The notes: a model not told the origin generated them from the sequence alone. 64,000 nucleotides of DNA from Combretum micranthum (GCA_024138025.1 JAMXBD010000685.1:372001-436000), one strand, 5' to 3'; shown: positions 36,246 through 48,722, counted from the first letter of the stretch. Translations and numbers: made by a program.

Positions 36246-39140
36246 CCCCATTCCTCCTTCATTCTTTCACACAATTTATTTCCTAATAAAACTCTCCCAA
36301 AATCACTCCACAAAATCACTCTCTCAAAATCTCTCTCAAGTTCTCTCTTTTCCTTAGAAAACCAAGTCTCACATAATACTACAACCCATTCTTTTCTTCT
36401 TCAACCAACACATAAACTTTAGGTAAAAATTTCTCATATTCACTCATCATGTTCATACAACTTAACATGAGTTTAGTGTATGTTTATTAGACTCATTGAG
36501 TTAAAGAAGCAATAATTTATTCATGTTTTGTTTTTGTTCATATTCTTATTTCTTTTATGTTACTATTATGTTGATATTATTATTGTTATTATTATTTGTT
36601 CTAATCTAACATATATAAAGTATTATGTATATTATGTATATATATTTATTTAGAGCATATAAGCTCATTTGTTATTTATTTACTTTCAAGTTATGCAATT
36701 TATTTATTTCATGTTGTTATTAAGACTAGTCTTTCTAGTCTTAGACTTGTCCATATCAAGTCAAAATAATTTTCTTTCTTTGCTTTTCTTTTTTTTTTAA
36801 GGACTAGTCTATTCTTAGTCCCGGGATACCTTGATGAAGCTAAGGTTCCCAATACATGACTCTGTTTTCATGCTCTTATTTATCTTGTTTATGCTGTTTT
36901 TATAGTTACATATTCTCATTCATGCATGAACATGTTGATATTGTCTCAACCATAACGAAAATGAGTTTTCTTAAGTAATAGAAATAAACTCTCTTTAAAA
37001 ATAAATTTTGTCACATAAGAAATTATTTTTCCTTAAAGATTTAAAGTTTTTTCTTAATAAATACTTTCTAAAATTAGATAAGATTAGTTCAAGTTTTAGT
37101 AAAAATACTATATGGTTTATCAATGAAAATAAAGTTATCAAACTCTCTTTTCAAACCAATAAAATAAGAAAGTTTGTTTAAACTTAATTTGTGATTTAAC
37201 CAAGAGTTTTCTTAAACTCCTTTATCAAAGTTTTCTACCAACACTTTAAAATACTAAAGTCTAGATAAGTTTTTCAAAATTAACTTATAAGATCATTTCT
37301 TTTAAAAGTGGATCTAACTTTAGAAAAGCTATAGAACATATAACCATGAAGTATTTAGAAAGACTATGTTTTCCAAAACATTAGAAATAAAGTAATAGGA
37401 ATTTAAAAAGATTAAAATTACTTTTATTTAAGAAATGGAGTTAAAAAAAGGAGATACTCACTTATAGTAAAATAAGAAATTTTCTTAACAAAACTAATTT
37501 TTTTACAGGTCTTAAGCTTATCTCACTTTCAAGACATATTGTTTTACAAGAACATTGTTGCGACAACACCACTAGATTCATGTATATGGTTTGAGTGTAT
37601 ATATATGTATCCAAGGGATTTTTCAACCATACAATATATCTATATTTTTGTACAAAAGTCCTTGAATGAAGAAAGTTTGAAAACTCAAGTTTTGAAATTG
37701 GAATTTTCGCACCAAATCTGTACGTTACGATTTCTGAGACCCAAATAACTTCTTTTGATAAAAATAACCTTAGAAATAGATAGATCTATTCGAGTAGGTA
37801 GAAATCGATATATAATATGCAAAATTTCGAGTCAAAATGAGCAAGTTATGGCCATTTTAAGTTGGAATTTCCATTTCATACGATTTTTACGAATTCTCTA
37901 AGGTAGAATTATAGAATTTGAATAGATCTTGGATGAAATACTCATGTTGGGTATTTCTTTTGTTTAGGTGTTGAGGATCATGATCTTGTCTTCCTCGAGG
38001 ATTACTTCGCCTCCTAGATCGCTATGGACGAGTGAGTTTCCTTTGTGCTTATGTATTCGCGCATGTGCTTGTAAAATAGAGCACTAGATGTTAGGAAAAG
38101 ATAAAATTGATATGCATGTAGGATACCATGGGAACTTTGTATGTGAATCGTTGTGTGCAATCAATGAACAATAAGTATATCGGAACTCGATTTGTGATTG
38201 ATATAAATATTCCATGTATGTATTTTTATGTGTGCAAATATTGTTTGATCGCTTTAAATGATTTAATGTCATATTGAAATACCCATATAATAAATTGCTT
38301 ATGCATATCACTTAGAATATCATTTCGAAGTTTTGCTACTACTCCTCAGCGTGGGACAAGAAAGGTAAGCTACCTAGCTACATCTTGAGGGTTAGGACAT
38401 TCGGGGAATACGACCTTAAGGTGTAGTCGAGCCGGATCGATCACTTTGGGTATGGAAGGCCCGGGGACTAGTAGTACGATTTTTTGGAACCCCAAGACGC
38501 ACACAAACTTTAAGGAGGTTGTTCGAGGCCCAGTTTAAAGCATTCCCTAACCACCGATGGAGGAGTAAATCCATCATACATAAGAAACCGGATAGTCATA
38601 TGTAATGTTTGATCATATGGTTGTTGCATTTCATATACTAGAATTAATAAACTTGATTGATTGCTTTTTTTATGAGTACTTTGCGTAAGGAATATCTCAC
38701 TAAGCAAGTTATACTTATACTCCTATAGACTTTTGATATTGCAGGATTATCTTTTGCACCCGAGATCACCTTGATCCCCCAGGTAGAATCCTTATTTTGG
38801 GAAGCTTTTGGAGTAATTCTGTTTTGAAGTGTAAGAGTAGATTTCTTCTAAAATCTTCTAACTTTAGTTACTTTATCTTTATTAGAACCATGTTTTTATT
38901 ATCGGGGGAATGCCCCTTGGAAGATGTAAGACTTTATATTTTTAATGCAATATATTAAGTGTTATTTTGTATGTTCCGCTACCAATATCTTAAAATGCAT
39001 TATTTCACCGGTCTCCCTTTGATGTGAATGTACGCCTTGTATCGATATAGAAACTTTCAAGTGATTGAGGTAGTCATTCTTAAGTTTTAATATTGTGTAC
39101 GACGGGTTGTCACGTTTAGGGTACCTGTTGGGGCGTGACA

Positions 39141-39163
39141 AGGTAACCTATGGGGGTGTGACA
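39141..39163 (+). mobile_element. 3' tip of LTR D
   Basis: ACCTATGGGGGTGTGACA is the shared 3' terminus of families A and C and completes the D fragment interrupted by A4. It ends 336 bp from the stop codon of the GTPase gene. Confidence 0.6.
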
Positions 39164-39498
39164 TTCATAATTATTAAGAAATCGCTATGACAAAAACTGA
39201 GTTCTTAAAGTTTGTATTTGAACCAATGTGCATACCATTATAAGCTCTTTTGGTTAAACATAACTTAAAACTAAATTATCGTTTGCTATGCTTTATAAAC
39301 ATGTAGCAAGGCCCATAGTAAGCATATATATTTATATGTAATATATATGTCACACATATCAAAGTGAAAAACCAAATATTAAAGTAAAAATAATCATGTT
39401 ATTAGTTGTTTGTGAGCATTTACAAGCATCATATGGTGAAATTTCATTAGAAGATAAATATGGAGCAATCTTGATTGATGAACTCATATAAAGCACTT
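39164..39498. other. 3' flank of the GTPase gene
   Basis: AT-rich sequence that must hold the 3' UTR and polyadenylation signals of the minus-strand gene. A-rich words on the minus strand are common, and no single signal stands out. Confidence 0.4.
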
Positions 39499-40876
39499 TC
39501 ACATCATTGGGCACTGGGGGCAATTTATAACGCCTTCGTGACGGATATCATCTCTTTCTTTAATTACTTCATCTATCTTACCCTTTAGTTTTTTAATTTC
39601 TTTACCTAACTTTTTTAAAGCTTCTTGACCATCCTGCTCTACCCTCTTTTTAGCAGCTAGCTCTTCTGCCATTTTATGCTCTAGCTTGATGATTGTTTCA
39701 TTGAGCTTTGCATCAACCTAAGAAGACCATCCATACACATGGTTATTTCAACAACGTCAAAAATTAATTGCATCTATCATCCTCATTTTCTAAGCATATC
39801 CTTAATAGGAACATTTTATGCTTACATAAAATATGAATCTTACGAAATACCCAATGAAAAATATTCTAGTGCAACTTTGAAATATTCTAGCTTAAAGCAA
39901 TCTCAGAACCTAAGAAACCCTAGAAAATAGTGCCATACATATATGAGTGTATGCGCTCACAATAAAATCATCAATTAATTTTAAGAGAAAACCATGCAAA
40001 CAACGACAAGTAACAAAGCATCTTATGACTAGTGAGCAGGGAAATCAAAGTAATTTATCACTTCAAAATAAAAATAAATAGATTAAAATAAAAAAAGTAG
40101 TATAGACAGATTTTTCCGTAATGACCCATCAATATTTATGCTCTAGCCTTTATCATTCTTTTGGTCCAATCTAATTCCAAGCAGTGAGCAAGTTATAGCT
40201 TTTAGTTAACATATAATATCGCATCAAGCTGGACTTTATTAATCCTCGATTTAAGGAGCTAGTTAATTTAATATAACAATCTGCTCAAAATTATAAAGTA
40301 TTTCGTAGACAAATATGAGAGACATTTTTTAGGTTAAAGTACGACTTTGTTTGCAAATACTCACATAAGAGTATTAGTAAATATCTTAGAAACCTTCAAA
40401 TTAAAAAGAAAAAAAAATAAAAACTTTCTTTAAATATACAATAGTGACAAACATGTATCTCATTCATGGACCTTAAAATCAGCCTGCAATTATCAATTAA
40501 TTAAAGCATGACCAGTTTCTTAAGTAAGATAGATTTCTTATTTTTATGAATTAAACAATAAATCACGTTCATTATTGATAACACTAATGCAATAAAAATG
40601 AAAGGAAATTTTCTCAAGGGAACAATCCTCAAAAGTCATGCAATAAAAATGAAAGGAAAATTGTTCAAAAGACCAATCCTAAAAAGTCATGCAAAAATTA
40701 CCATATCCGTCAATCGCTTGACAAGATCCTCATGAGCTCTTTTCATTTGCTCTTCCAACTTAAGCTTATCTTTTTTGGTGTATCCTTCCATAGAACCAAC
40801 ACCTTCTCGCACCTCCTATCAAATAGGTATTAAGGTTATTATAAAGTGAAAGATAGGAGCTACTTCATGTAATTCC

Positions 40877-40911
<35 letters not shown>

Positions 40912-41995
40912 ACTAACCTTTATTTGAGCAAACAACTCGTCACTGTAAGGTTTTCCATCGTTCTTAATGATAACCATATTTACAAGGGATAAGAGCTCCT
41001 GAAGCTGTGTTTTTCTCTTTAATCTATCCTTTGTCTTATTATCAAAAAGTAGCATCCGATTCCCACAAATGTTGAGAATATCCTATAAAATTGTGGTAAT
41101 AGACCAATATCAACTTGCATGAATTTAAACATAAGATAAATTTGGTCTCATTCTTCTAGGCTATTCATGGTAAAGAAAAAAACATTAATATTTTATCCTT
41201 CATGACATGCAAGTAGTTTTATTTCCTAATGCACACATCCTTGTCAAGAGCTATCCCCTATATCATAATCGAAGGGATCCGAGCCCTATTAATAACCCAA
41301 AGTATAAGTTGTATTCTTGAAGACATATGCAAGAAGTAAAGAGCTTTAGTGATGCGAAAATTCAGGCAATTTCTCCATTGCTATTTCCTAATTTTATTGG
41401 TTGTCGTAATTCTTTGCATTTCCATTTCTTTCTACTGAGTCTCAACTTCTTTACTCGTTTATTCTCTTCAAACTCATACATATTGTCAGTAGTCTCTCTT
41501 ATTGCTTTTTGTCAACATATTTGGCTACATTTAATGCTATTTGACAAAAACAATGGGAAAAGGAAGAGATATATTACTAAGCCAACAAAAGTAGAAAAAC
41601 ATATTTTTACCATGCATTTTTTCACCATGTTCACTCGTTGGAGAACATCTATAAATAGGCTTGAATTTTTGCATTTGATATCATCTCAAAAACATCTCAT
41701 TTCCATAGTAGGAAAGAAATGAGAGTTGATGTATCCAAGAGAGACTTTTACTTGTTTCCTTTTATGGAATAGAGAGGTTATAATTTCTAATTATTTATCA
41801 TAATGAAATTCTTCTACCTTTCCCATGGTTTTTACCCTGATTTGTTTAAGGATTTTTTGCATAAAATCTATGTTTCCATTTCTTTATCTTTATTATCTCA
41901 AATTTATTAGATATGACATAACTCTATCCTATCCATATATCACAATAAGTGGCATCAAAGTCTAACTTGGGTGTATATATATAAAAGGAAATGCT

Positions 41996-42026
<31 letters not shown>

Positions 42027-44893
42027 ATTGACTTCAATGAAAGGTTTCCTCACATAGTTCAACTTACATCAATTTAGTTGGAATTGGCGATGCATGCTAT
42101 ATTTAATTTACATCTAAAGCATTAGATGTGAAAACACCTTTTCTACATGGAGATTGTAAAGCCAAAATATACATGCTCCAACTAGAAGGTTTTGAAGAAA
42201 AAGGAAAAGAAAACTTGTCTTGTAGGTTAAATTAATCTCTATACAATCTAAAACAGACGCCAAGATGTTAGTACAACAAATTTTTTTTCTTTATCTTGAG
42301 CCTTAGATACAACAAACTCTATGTAGTATCTTATGCATATTCTAATAAGCTTAATGAAAGTAATTTTATGATTTTGTTGGTATATGCAGACACCATATTG
42401 GTAGCAAGTCGCAACATAGATCGTATTAAGGAATTGATGGAATAGTTGGTTAAGGAATTCAAAATGAAGGGCTTAGGACCAGTAAACAAGATTCCAAGGG
42501 TGCAAATTTACCGAAATTAAAATAATAGGCAGGTTTGGCTTTCTAAAAAGAATTATTTGAAGAAGGTCTTACGATATTTCACCATGCAAGAATGTGAGTC
42601 GATTTCCACCCCACTCCTATTAATTTTAGGTTATTTTCCAATATGCACAGCATGCATCAACAGTGGATAGTTTGATGTTCATTATGATATGTACGAGACC
42701 AAACATTGCATATGCAGTAGAAGTAATAAGTTAGTACATGGCGAATCCTAGTAGAGAGCATTGAAATGTTGTAGAGAGGATCCTAAGACATATTAGGGTG
42801 GAGGAATATGGATGTTGGATTATGTTATGAAGGATCGGTTTTTACTATAAAAGGATATTTTGATTTGAATTATACAAGTGGTCTTGATAAAAGTAAATCC
42901 ACCATAAGATACATGTTTGCACTTGCTAGTAGAGTTATAAGTTGGGCCATAAAACTCTAGTCAACTGTGGCTACATCAACAATAAAAGCAAAATATATAG
43001 CAGTTACACAAGCCAGTAATGAAGTAATATAATTAAAAATGATATTGGAGGAACTTAGAAATGAATAAGAGAAAATTTCTCTATTTTGTGACTTGCATCT
43101 CACAAGGAACCTAGCCTTTCATTCGGAACCAAAACATATCTTAATGCAATACCACTTCATTCATGAGAAAATGGAAGGAGGAGCAATAGATATGCAAAAG
43201 ATCTATACTAAAGACAACATAGCAAACTTTATGACAAAAATGATCAACAATGATAAATTCTTTTGGTGTTGATACTCTTGTGGCGTAACGGAAATGTAAG
43301 CAATATGAAGTGGCATGGTAGAAAGAGTGGTGCGAAGATATGATCAACCCTCAATCAAATCTTCAACTGGGAGACTATTAACATATTTTGCTACATATAA
43401 TGCTCTTGGACAAAAACTATGAGAAAGGAAGACAAACTTTACCAAGCTAACAAAAATAGAAACATGCTTTTACCATACATTACTTTTCATCATCTTCACA
43501 CCATAGGTGACATCTATAAATAGGATTGGGTTCTTGCATTTGATATCATTCCAAAAAGATCTCATTTTTCTTGTAACAAAGAAATAGAAGTCACATAAAA
43601 TATAGTAAGTCTTCTCCTATTATAGAAGAGAGAAAGTAAGAGAGTTTGTGTATTTTCTTTTAGTATCGAAGAGAGAATTTTAATTGTTTTTCCTTGTGAC
43701 ATAAAGAGATTGTAATTCTTAAACATTTATCATAGTGAAATTGTTATGCCTTACCTATGGGATTTTACCCTTATTTATTTAGGATTTTTTCACATTATAT
43801 CTATGTGTCGATTTTCTTCATCTTTATTATCTCAAATTTATTAGATGTAGCCATCGTAAGGCAGAACATTATGGGATGAAAGAACAGCAAAGATTCACCA
43901 AAATATTAAAGTAGAAAAATCTTGTCTTGCAATATGAAGAAAACACTAACATGGAACTAACAATTTCAAACATCCTTTTCACCATTTAAGATATAAAAAT
44001 AGCTACATTCTAGTATATATCGAAATTTAAAAAAATATATTACAATATCTAGAGAACCTAATAGAAAATCATATTGACATAAAAAATTCAGAAAATAAAA
44101 CCTTTTAATCTCATGATAACATATGGAAATATGCAAGAATAGCTATTCCTTCTTCCTTCATAAGAAAACAACGCAATTACTTATTAGCTATAAGAGTTTC
44201 ACCGAGTAACCATTCCATTAACTAAACACAAAAGGAAAAAAAATGAAATAACAAAGCAAGCAAAAGTTCCAATTCAAAATTTCTTGGTGTAATAGAAAAT
44301 ATTAACAACAAGGAATAGAAGGAGGTAACCTTTAGAGGTTGGGGACATTCGCGACCTAAGTAATCTTCTAAAGTTTCATCATTGTCTTCAAGCTCATCCC
44401 CTCCAGTAAAAACAACGATCATGTAGTTTACAATTTCATTTCCAAACAAACTTCTTAAGCTATGAAGAATAGATGCTTCTTCATCAGAAAAGCGAGTCTT
44501 AACAGAGAAGACTACAAGGATAGCATGAATTCCATCCTTAGCCAAATCAATGCATCTGAGTATTTCCTTGCCAATAAATTCAATTTTAGCAGAACTATCA
44601 AAGAGACCTGAAATGATCCATTATGCCAATGATGCTTCCATTACTCTATAAAATGTCCATTGTTAAAAAAGAAAAATTAATCATCAATTCATACCAGGAG
44701 TGTCAATTACGTTGATTATCTGGCCATCCAGTACAGTTTGTTGCAATTCACAAGTCTTTGTGACTCCAGATGAGCTAATCTTGGATGTGAATTTCTTTTT
44801 TCCAAGAATGGTATTTCCTGTCGCACTTTTACCATTTCCAGTACGACCAACTAAAACCAATGTGAGAACACCATTGTTGCTTTTAGCCATCAT
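39499..44893 (-). CDS. AIG1/IAN (GIMAP-like) GTPase, five exons, intact
   Basis: Exons on the minus strand are 44893-44695, 44607-44330, 41082-40918, 40815-40702 and 39717-39499. All borders are GT-AG and the frame is unbroken, giving 324 residues, the usual size for plant AIG1 proteins. The AIG1 GTPase domain carries G1 GRTGNGKS (16-23), G3 DTPG (64-67), TGGDELE as G4 (134-140) and the CGNR-x4-FDN segment as G5 (from 165). A lysine- and glutamate-rich coiled coil fills about 215-310. The last four residues, CPMM, resemble a prenylation box. The start at 44893 is chosen because TAG stands in frame at 44902-44900. A possible 5'-UTR intron acceptor ends at 44914. Plant family members are linked to defence and stress responses and often act at membranes; the exact role here is unknown. 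A Copia element lies in intron 2. Confidence 0.93.
40588..40690. repeat. 51-bp tandem repeat in intron 4
   Basis: 'tgcaataaaaatgaaagg' occurs at 40588 and 40639, each followed by a related 'caatcct..aaaagtcatgcaa'. The repeat ends 11 bp from the donor site of exon 4. Confidence 0.8.
40881..40908 (+). repeat. Run of 28 adenines in intron 3
   Basis: A28 on the plus strand is T28 in the transcript, just after the exon 3 donor in an intron of only 102 bp. Another A28 run lies at 41996-42023 within the Copia element. Confidence 0.9.
41510..41918 (+). mobile_element. 5' LTR of a Ty1/Copia element in intron 2
   Basis: Starts TGTCAACATATTTGGC and ends TTAGATATGACA, 409 bp. It matches 43376-43853 over its whole length with indels. 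A TATAAATAGG box is at about 41650. A degraded primer-binding site (TGGCATCAAAGTC against TGGTATCAGAGC) follows at about 41950. No clean target duplication was found. Confidence 0.8.
42080..43345 (+). pseudogene. Copia pol remnant: reverse transcriptase and RNase H
   Basis: The conceptual frame reads D-V-K-T-x-F-L-H-G-D, then S-L-Y-N-L-K-Q, then a degraded catalytic region (V-Y-A-D-T in place of V-Y-V-D-D near 42380). Later it has a RNase H-like A-K-Y-x-A-V-T-Q-A and a final S-x-T-K-H-I-like end near 43130. Many stops and shifts are present. Gag, protease and integrase are missing between the 5' LTR and 42080. The element lies antisense to the GTPase gene and lengthens intron 2 from about 0.9 to 3.2 kb. 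Confidence 0.8.
43376..43853 (+). mobile_element. 3' LTR of the intronic Copia element
   Basis: It follows the polypurine tract AACTGGGAGAC, begins TATTAACATATTTTGC (TG changed to TA) and ends near TTAGATGTAGCCA. It is 478 bp, with an insertion of about 70 bp relative to the 5' LTR around 43600-43680. The two LTRs differ a good deal, so the insertion is old. Confidence 0.8.
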
Positions 44894-46685
44894 AAAAAGC
44901 TAAAACAACCTAACTGCAAAAGCAAAACAGTACTAAGTTGAAGTCCATCCACCTCATTCAGGAAATGATAACCATATTTCAACATATTATTAAATAAATA
45001 AATAAGTGTAAATTGCAATTGGTATGGTTTCAACTTCCTTTTAAATCCAGACATTTAGATATCAAAGTTAAAAAAGGCAACTACAAGTAATAGATACATA
45101 ACCACAGGAAACAAATCTAAAATTCTCTGATTTGATATCAAGAGGTCTTCCTCTCATCGAAAAATTCAATTGATTGCAAAAAAACAACAGGAGTGAAAAT
45201 CACTAGTGATCACTAACCCAAGTTAGGAATGAAGCAAGTTTAAAAACAAGACGACTTTATTTACTAGATAATGCATCACATTTATAGATAAATGAAGAGT
45301 AACAAAACTTTTTGCTTCAGCAAAGTAATCTAAACTTATTCTTAAAACATATACCAAGATAAATGCTTAAAGAAAGTGAAGTAAGTTAAAGGAAAGAACT
45401 TGTTCCAACTTTTCTTTGCTTGTTGGATTGGAATGGAATTCATTTGATTACTTTTTTTCTTTCTTTTACTTCTTTTTTATTTCCCTATATATCTTAATAT
45501 CTTAACATGTGAATGAAATCTAGGTTTACATGTATTTTATCTCAAACTATTTGTAGTTAAGTTGCCAATTACTATCCAATAAAACTTTTGAGGGAGAAAG
45601 GAATCAAACTCAAGTCAATCGAGTTAAGAGACAAGTGTTCATATCATTCAACCGGCCTTCACTTAAAATTATGAGTTGAGAAATTAAAATCCATGTATTT
45701 TTAAGAGAAAATACTTACAAAAGAAAATAAAGTAAATTATACCATACCATATAGACAATTTTTTATCTCGTATAGCAATTCATTCATGCTTTAATAATTA
45801 AAATTTCACAAAATATAATGATTAGGCATACTTCCTTTTTAACATGTTAAATAGTACCATGTTAGGTTAATATTACAAAAGACTATTTTCAATAAATGTT
45901 TCATATTATCATATGTATGTAGCTATGTCATATTGATCAACCTATCAATAATGCCATATCACAAAAAGAAAAAAATAATAGTGTTTAATATATGTTTTGT
46001 TACGTATTATATAATGTGCCAGTAATATAAGATCCAAAAAAATAATTTTCTGGTAACTTGAAAATTCAATTTTATTCTAGAATTTCAAAGTGGTTAATTT
46101 AATACTTAATTAAACTTTTTGTGATCATTTTTACTACCTCCTTAACACTATTTACTCTGTTTGTCAATATGGAAGCAATAGCATATCATTGGATTTTTGC
46201 TACCTTTCTTAACGTCATCTAGCTCTGACAAGCTACCTCTTCCACTCTAGTAAATAGAACAAACTATATTAATTGAGGTGATAAAAACAATCATGAAAAG
46301 TTTGATTGGGTATTAAAATTTAAATTAACTACTTTAAAGTTCAATTACAAATTAAATTTTCATGCAAAGTTCAAATACTAAATTTGACATTTTTCCTTTA
46401 TTTTAATATATGTTTTTGTTATATTTTTATTACTTATATTACAACATTCCATATAGCACAACGTATCGATAATTTAATATCATAAAGAAATATTTTTTAA
46501 ATTATGTTTTCTTATACCATTATTACGTATGCACATGTATTACATGTTATACAATACACTAGTAAACTATTATCTAGAAATAAATTCATAATATATGTTT
46601 TGTTATATATTTATTAGATGTATATTGTGTTACCATTGAACAAACCAAATGTAACATGACCAAAATTAATTGTTAATAAACATTT
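44894..46685. other. Upstream region of the GTPase gene
   Basis: This is the likely promoter region on the minus strand. A candidate TATA box (TATAAA, 45286-45281) would suit a transcript with a 5'-UTR intron ending at 44914. The part 45840-46680 resembles 1640-2400 in scattered phrases and is probably an old dispersed repeat. No other gene is visible. Confidence 0.4.
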
Positions 46686-48276
46686 TGTAAACCCTGAGAT
46701 TTTGTGCTAAGTTTATGCTTAAACCCTAGAATCAAAAGTCAACCGAAAACCCTAAAAGTCAACCAAGTCTATAACAAAACCCTAGTGTTTAGATTTGGCA
46801 ATCCCACGCTCTTAACCTAGAATAATAAAATTGAGATAATCATAGATTATAGTTCATAATAATATAAAAAAGCCTAAAAAGATCAGATTCATCAAAATTT
46901 AGTTCGTTTCGAACCCAAATGGATTAGTCGTCGAAAGATGTGTCCCGAGGCTCGAGATAGTAAAAATATTCTGATGACCCTGTTAGACTCGTAAAAATAT
47001 AAGGATTTTAAAAATATCAGTTTTATAATTTTTTTGTAACTAAAAATATCAGATATCATACTTTTACGCGTATTTTCTTTATTACCAGTATTAATTTGTC
47101 TTATCTACTATTCATGTCACTATTTTACACCATTCACTACTATTCACCTATCTCTACTTTTTCTTACTACCTACTCTTACTATCTATACACATATTTCTT
47201 ACAATTTGCTTTTCTAATACTACTTTACATTTTTTATCTTACATCTTAATTACTTTTCATTACAAAAATACAAAACAAATCTCTCTCTCTCCCCTATACC
47301 CCAAAGTGGTGCCACCCACACCCACATACATCTATTTTTTTATTTTTCATTTTATTTAATTACATATAATTTCCCATGACAAAACTCTATATATACCCCA
47401 TCTTCCTCCATTTCTTTCACACACTTCATTTACATGCTAAAACTCTCCTAAAATTTCTCCATAAATCCCTTTCCATCTCTATCTTTTCTTCTTATCCCAT
47501 TACTATCTCCATACAACTAATAACAAAATTCTTTCTTCCTCCATCTCCACATAAACCTTAGGTAAAAATATTTATTATTTTTTCTTTATGTCATGTAATA
47601 TCACATGACCATAGCGTGTGTTTCCTAAAACCACAGTGTTGAAGAAGCAATAATATGTTCATGTTTTGTTCTTGTTCATGCTTAATATTTTCTTTACTAT
47701 TGCTATGTTATTTTGTAATGATCATATTATTATTGTTGCTCTAATTTAGCTCCATATATATGTATTATATATATGTATATATATTTCTTAGAGTCCAAAT
47801 GCTCACTAGCCTAACATCTTAATATTGCTCTCACTATCATGCTTTTTCTTTCTTTTCTTTTCTTTTTGGAATTAGTCTATTCTTAGGTTTGGTAAGCCTT
47901 GATGAAGTTAGGACTCCTAATATTTGACCTTGTTATTATGATTATTTATTTCTTATATCTCTTTCTATCTTATTGTGTGTTATTCCTATTTTTTTTTTCA
48001 TGGATATATAATCATATTCATGCATGATTAAGATGTTGTTGTCTTAATAAAAATAAAAATAAGTTCTTTCTTTAATAAAGAAAATAAGACCAAACTCACT
48101 TTAAAATGGATTTTTGTCACTTAGCAAATATTTTTCCATTTGTAAAAATTAAGTAACACTTAAAAAATATAGATTATGCACTAAAAAACGATTTCTTTTT
48201 AAGCTCAAAGACTAATTCATGCACAACAACAAAAATAATCAAGAATAATAAATAAAGAGATAGGGAAAGGAAAGTT
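46686..48276 (+). mobile_element. Family A LTR fragment A5
   Basis: Starts TGTAAACCCTGAG and follows the A plan through TATATATA (47388) and the donor-like TTAGGTAAAAA near 47560. It is then interrupted by a Copia LTR at 48277. The 3' half is not found further right and seems lost. Confidence 0.8.
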
Positions 48277-48722
48277 TGTACCACGTTTTAACATGAAGTT
48301 CGATCCACCTCCTAGTCTCCATGATCCACAACAATTGCCTCCTTCAATGGAGGACTTCACCACTTCATTCACAACAAATATTTGCCTCAATAGAGGGTTA
48401 ACAACACAAATACTGGAGTTAAGTCTTTATAAATTAAATACACTAGACTCAACTCAAGACTTCACCCTCAAACTCACAATTCACTTAGTATAATGCTTGA
48501 CTAAGGATAGCAAATATAAAACACTTAGCACTACACTTAGCGCTCACTTACACAATATTACAATTTACAATAAAAGCTTGTAAAGAGAGTTTACAAGGAG
48601 ATGTATGCGATAAATAAGCTCTAGACCTCTTATTCAAGTTCCCAGACACTTGTATTTATAACATCTTGAAATCTCTTAGCCGTTGTCAACAAAACATAAC
48701 TCCAACAGTCGAGTAGGAGAGG
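48277..48722 (-). mobile_element. Ty1/Copia-type LTR, 3' part
   Basis: Begins TGTACCACG at its outer end, the inverted LTR terminus. A TATAAATA box lies at 48660-48653 on the minus strand. The LTR continues across two nested A LTRs into 55244-55710. Without them it is about 920 bp. Confidence 0.65.

Larger units (their letters stand above)
35528..39140 (+). mobile_element. Solo family A LTR (A4)
   Basis: The LTR begins TGTAAGCCCC, ends TTGGGGCGTGACA and is 3,613 bp. It is flanked by GGGTA (35523-35527) and AGGTA (39141-39145), a target duplication with one change. It inserted 23 bp before the end of LTR D. It shows the full leader plan: TATAAATA at 36238, intron-like segment 36423-37967, 64-bp piece 37968-38031, then GTGAGTTT and an acceptor-like CCTATAG at 38728. 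Confidence 0.88.

Noticed and set aside
40881..40908. Poly-A run as the tail of a retroposed SINE or processed gene copy
   Set aside because: The flanks are a splice donor and intron sequence, with no target duplication or retroposed body.
44700..44903. Plus-strand 67-codon frame
   Set aside because: It is the antisense shadow of exon 1 of the GTPase gene.
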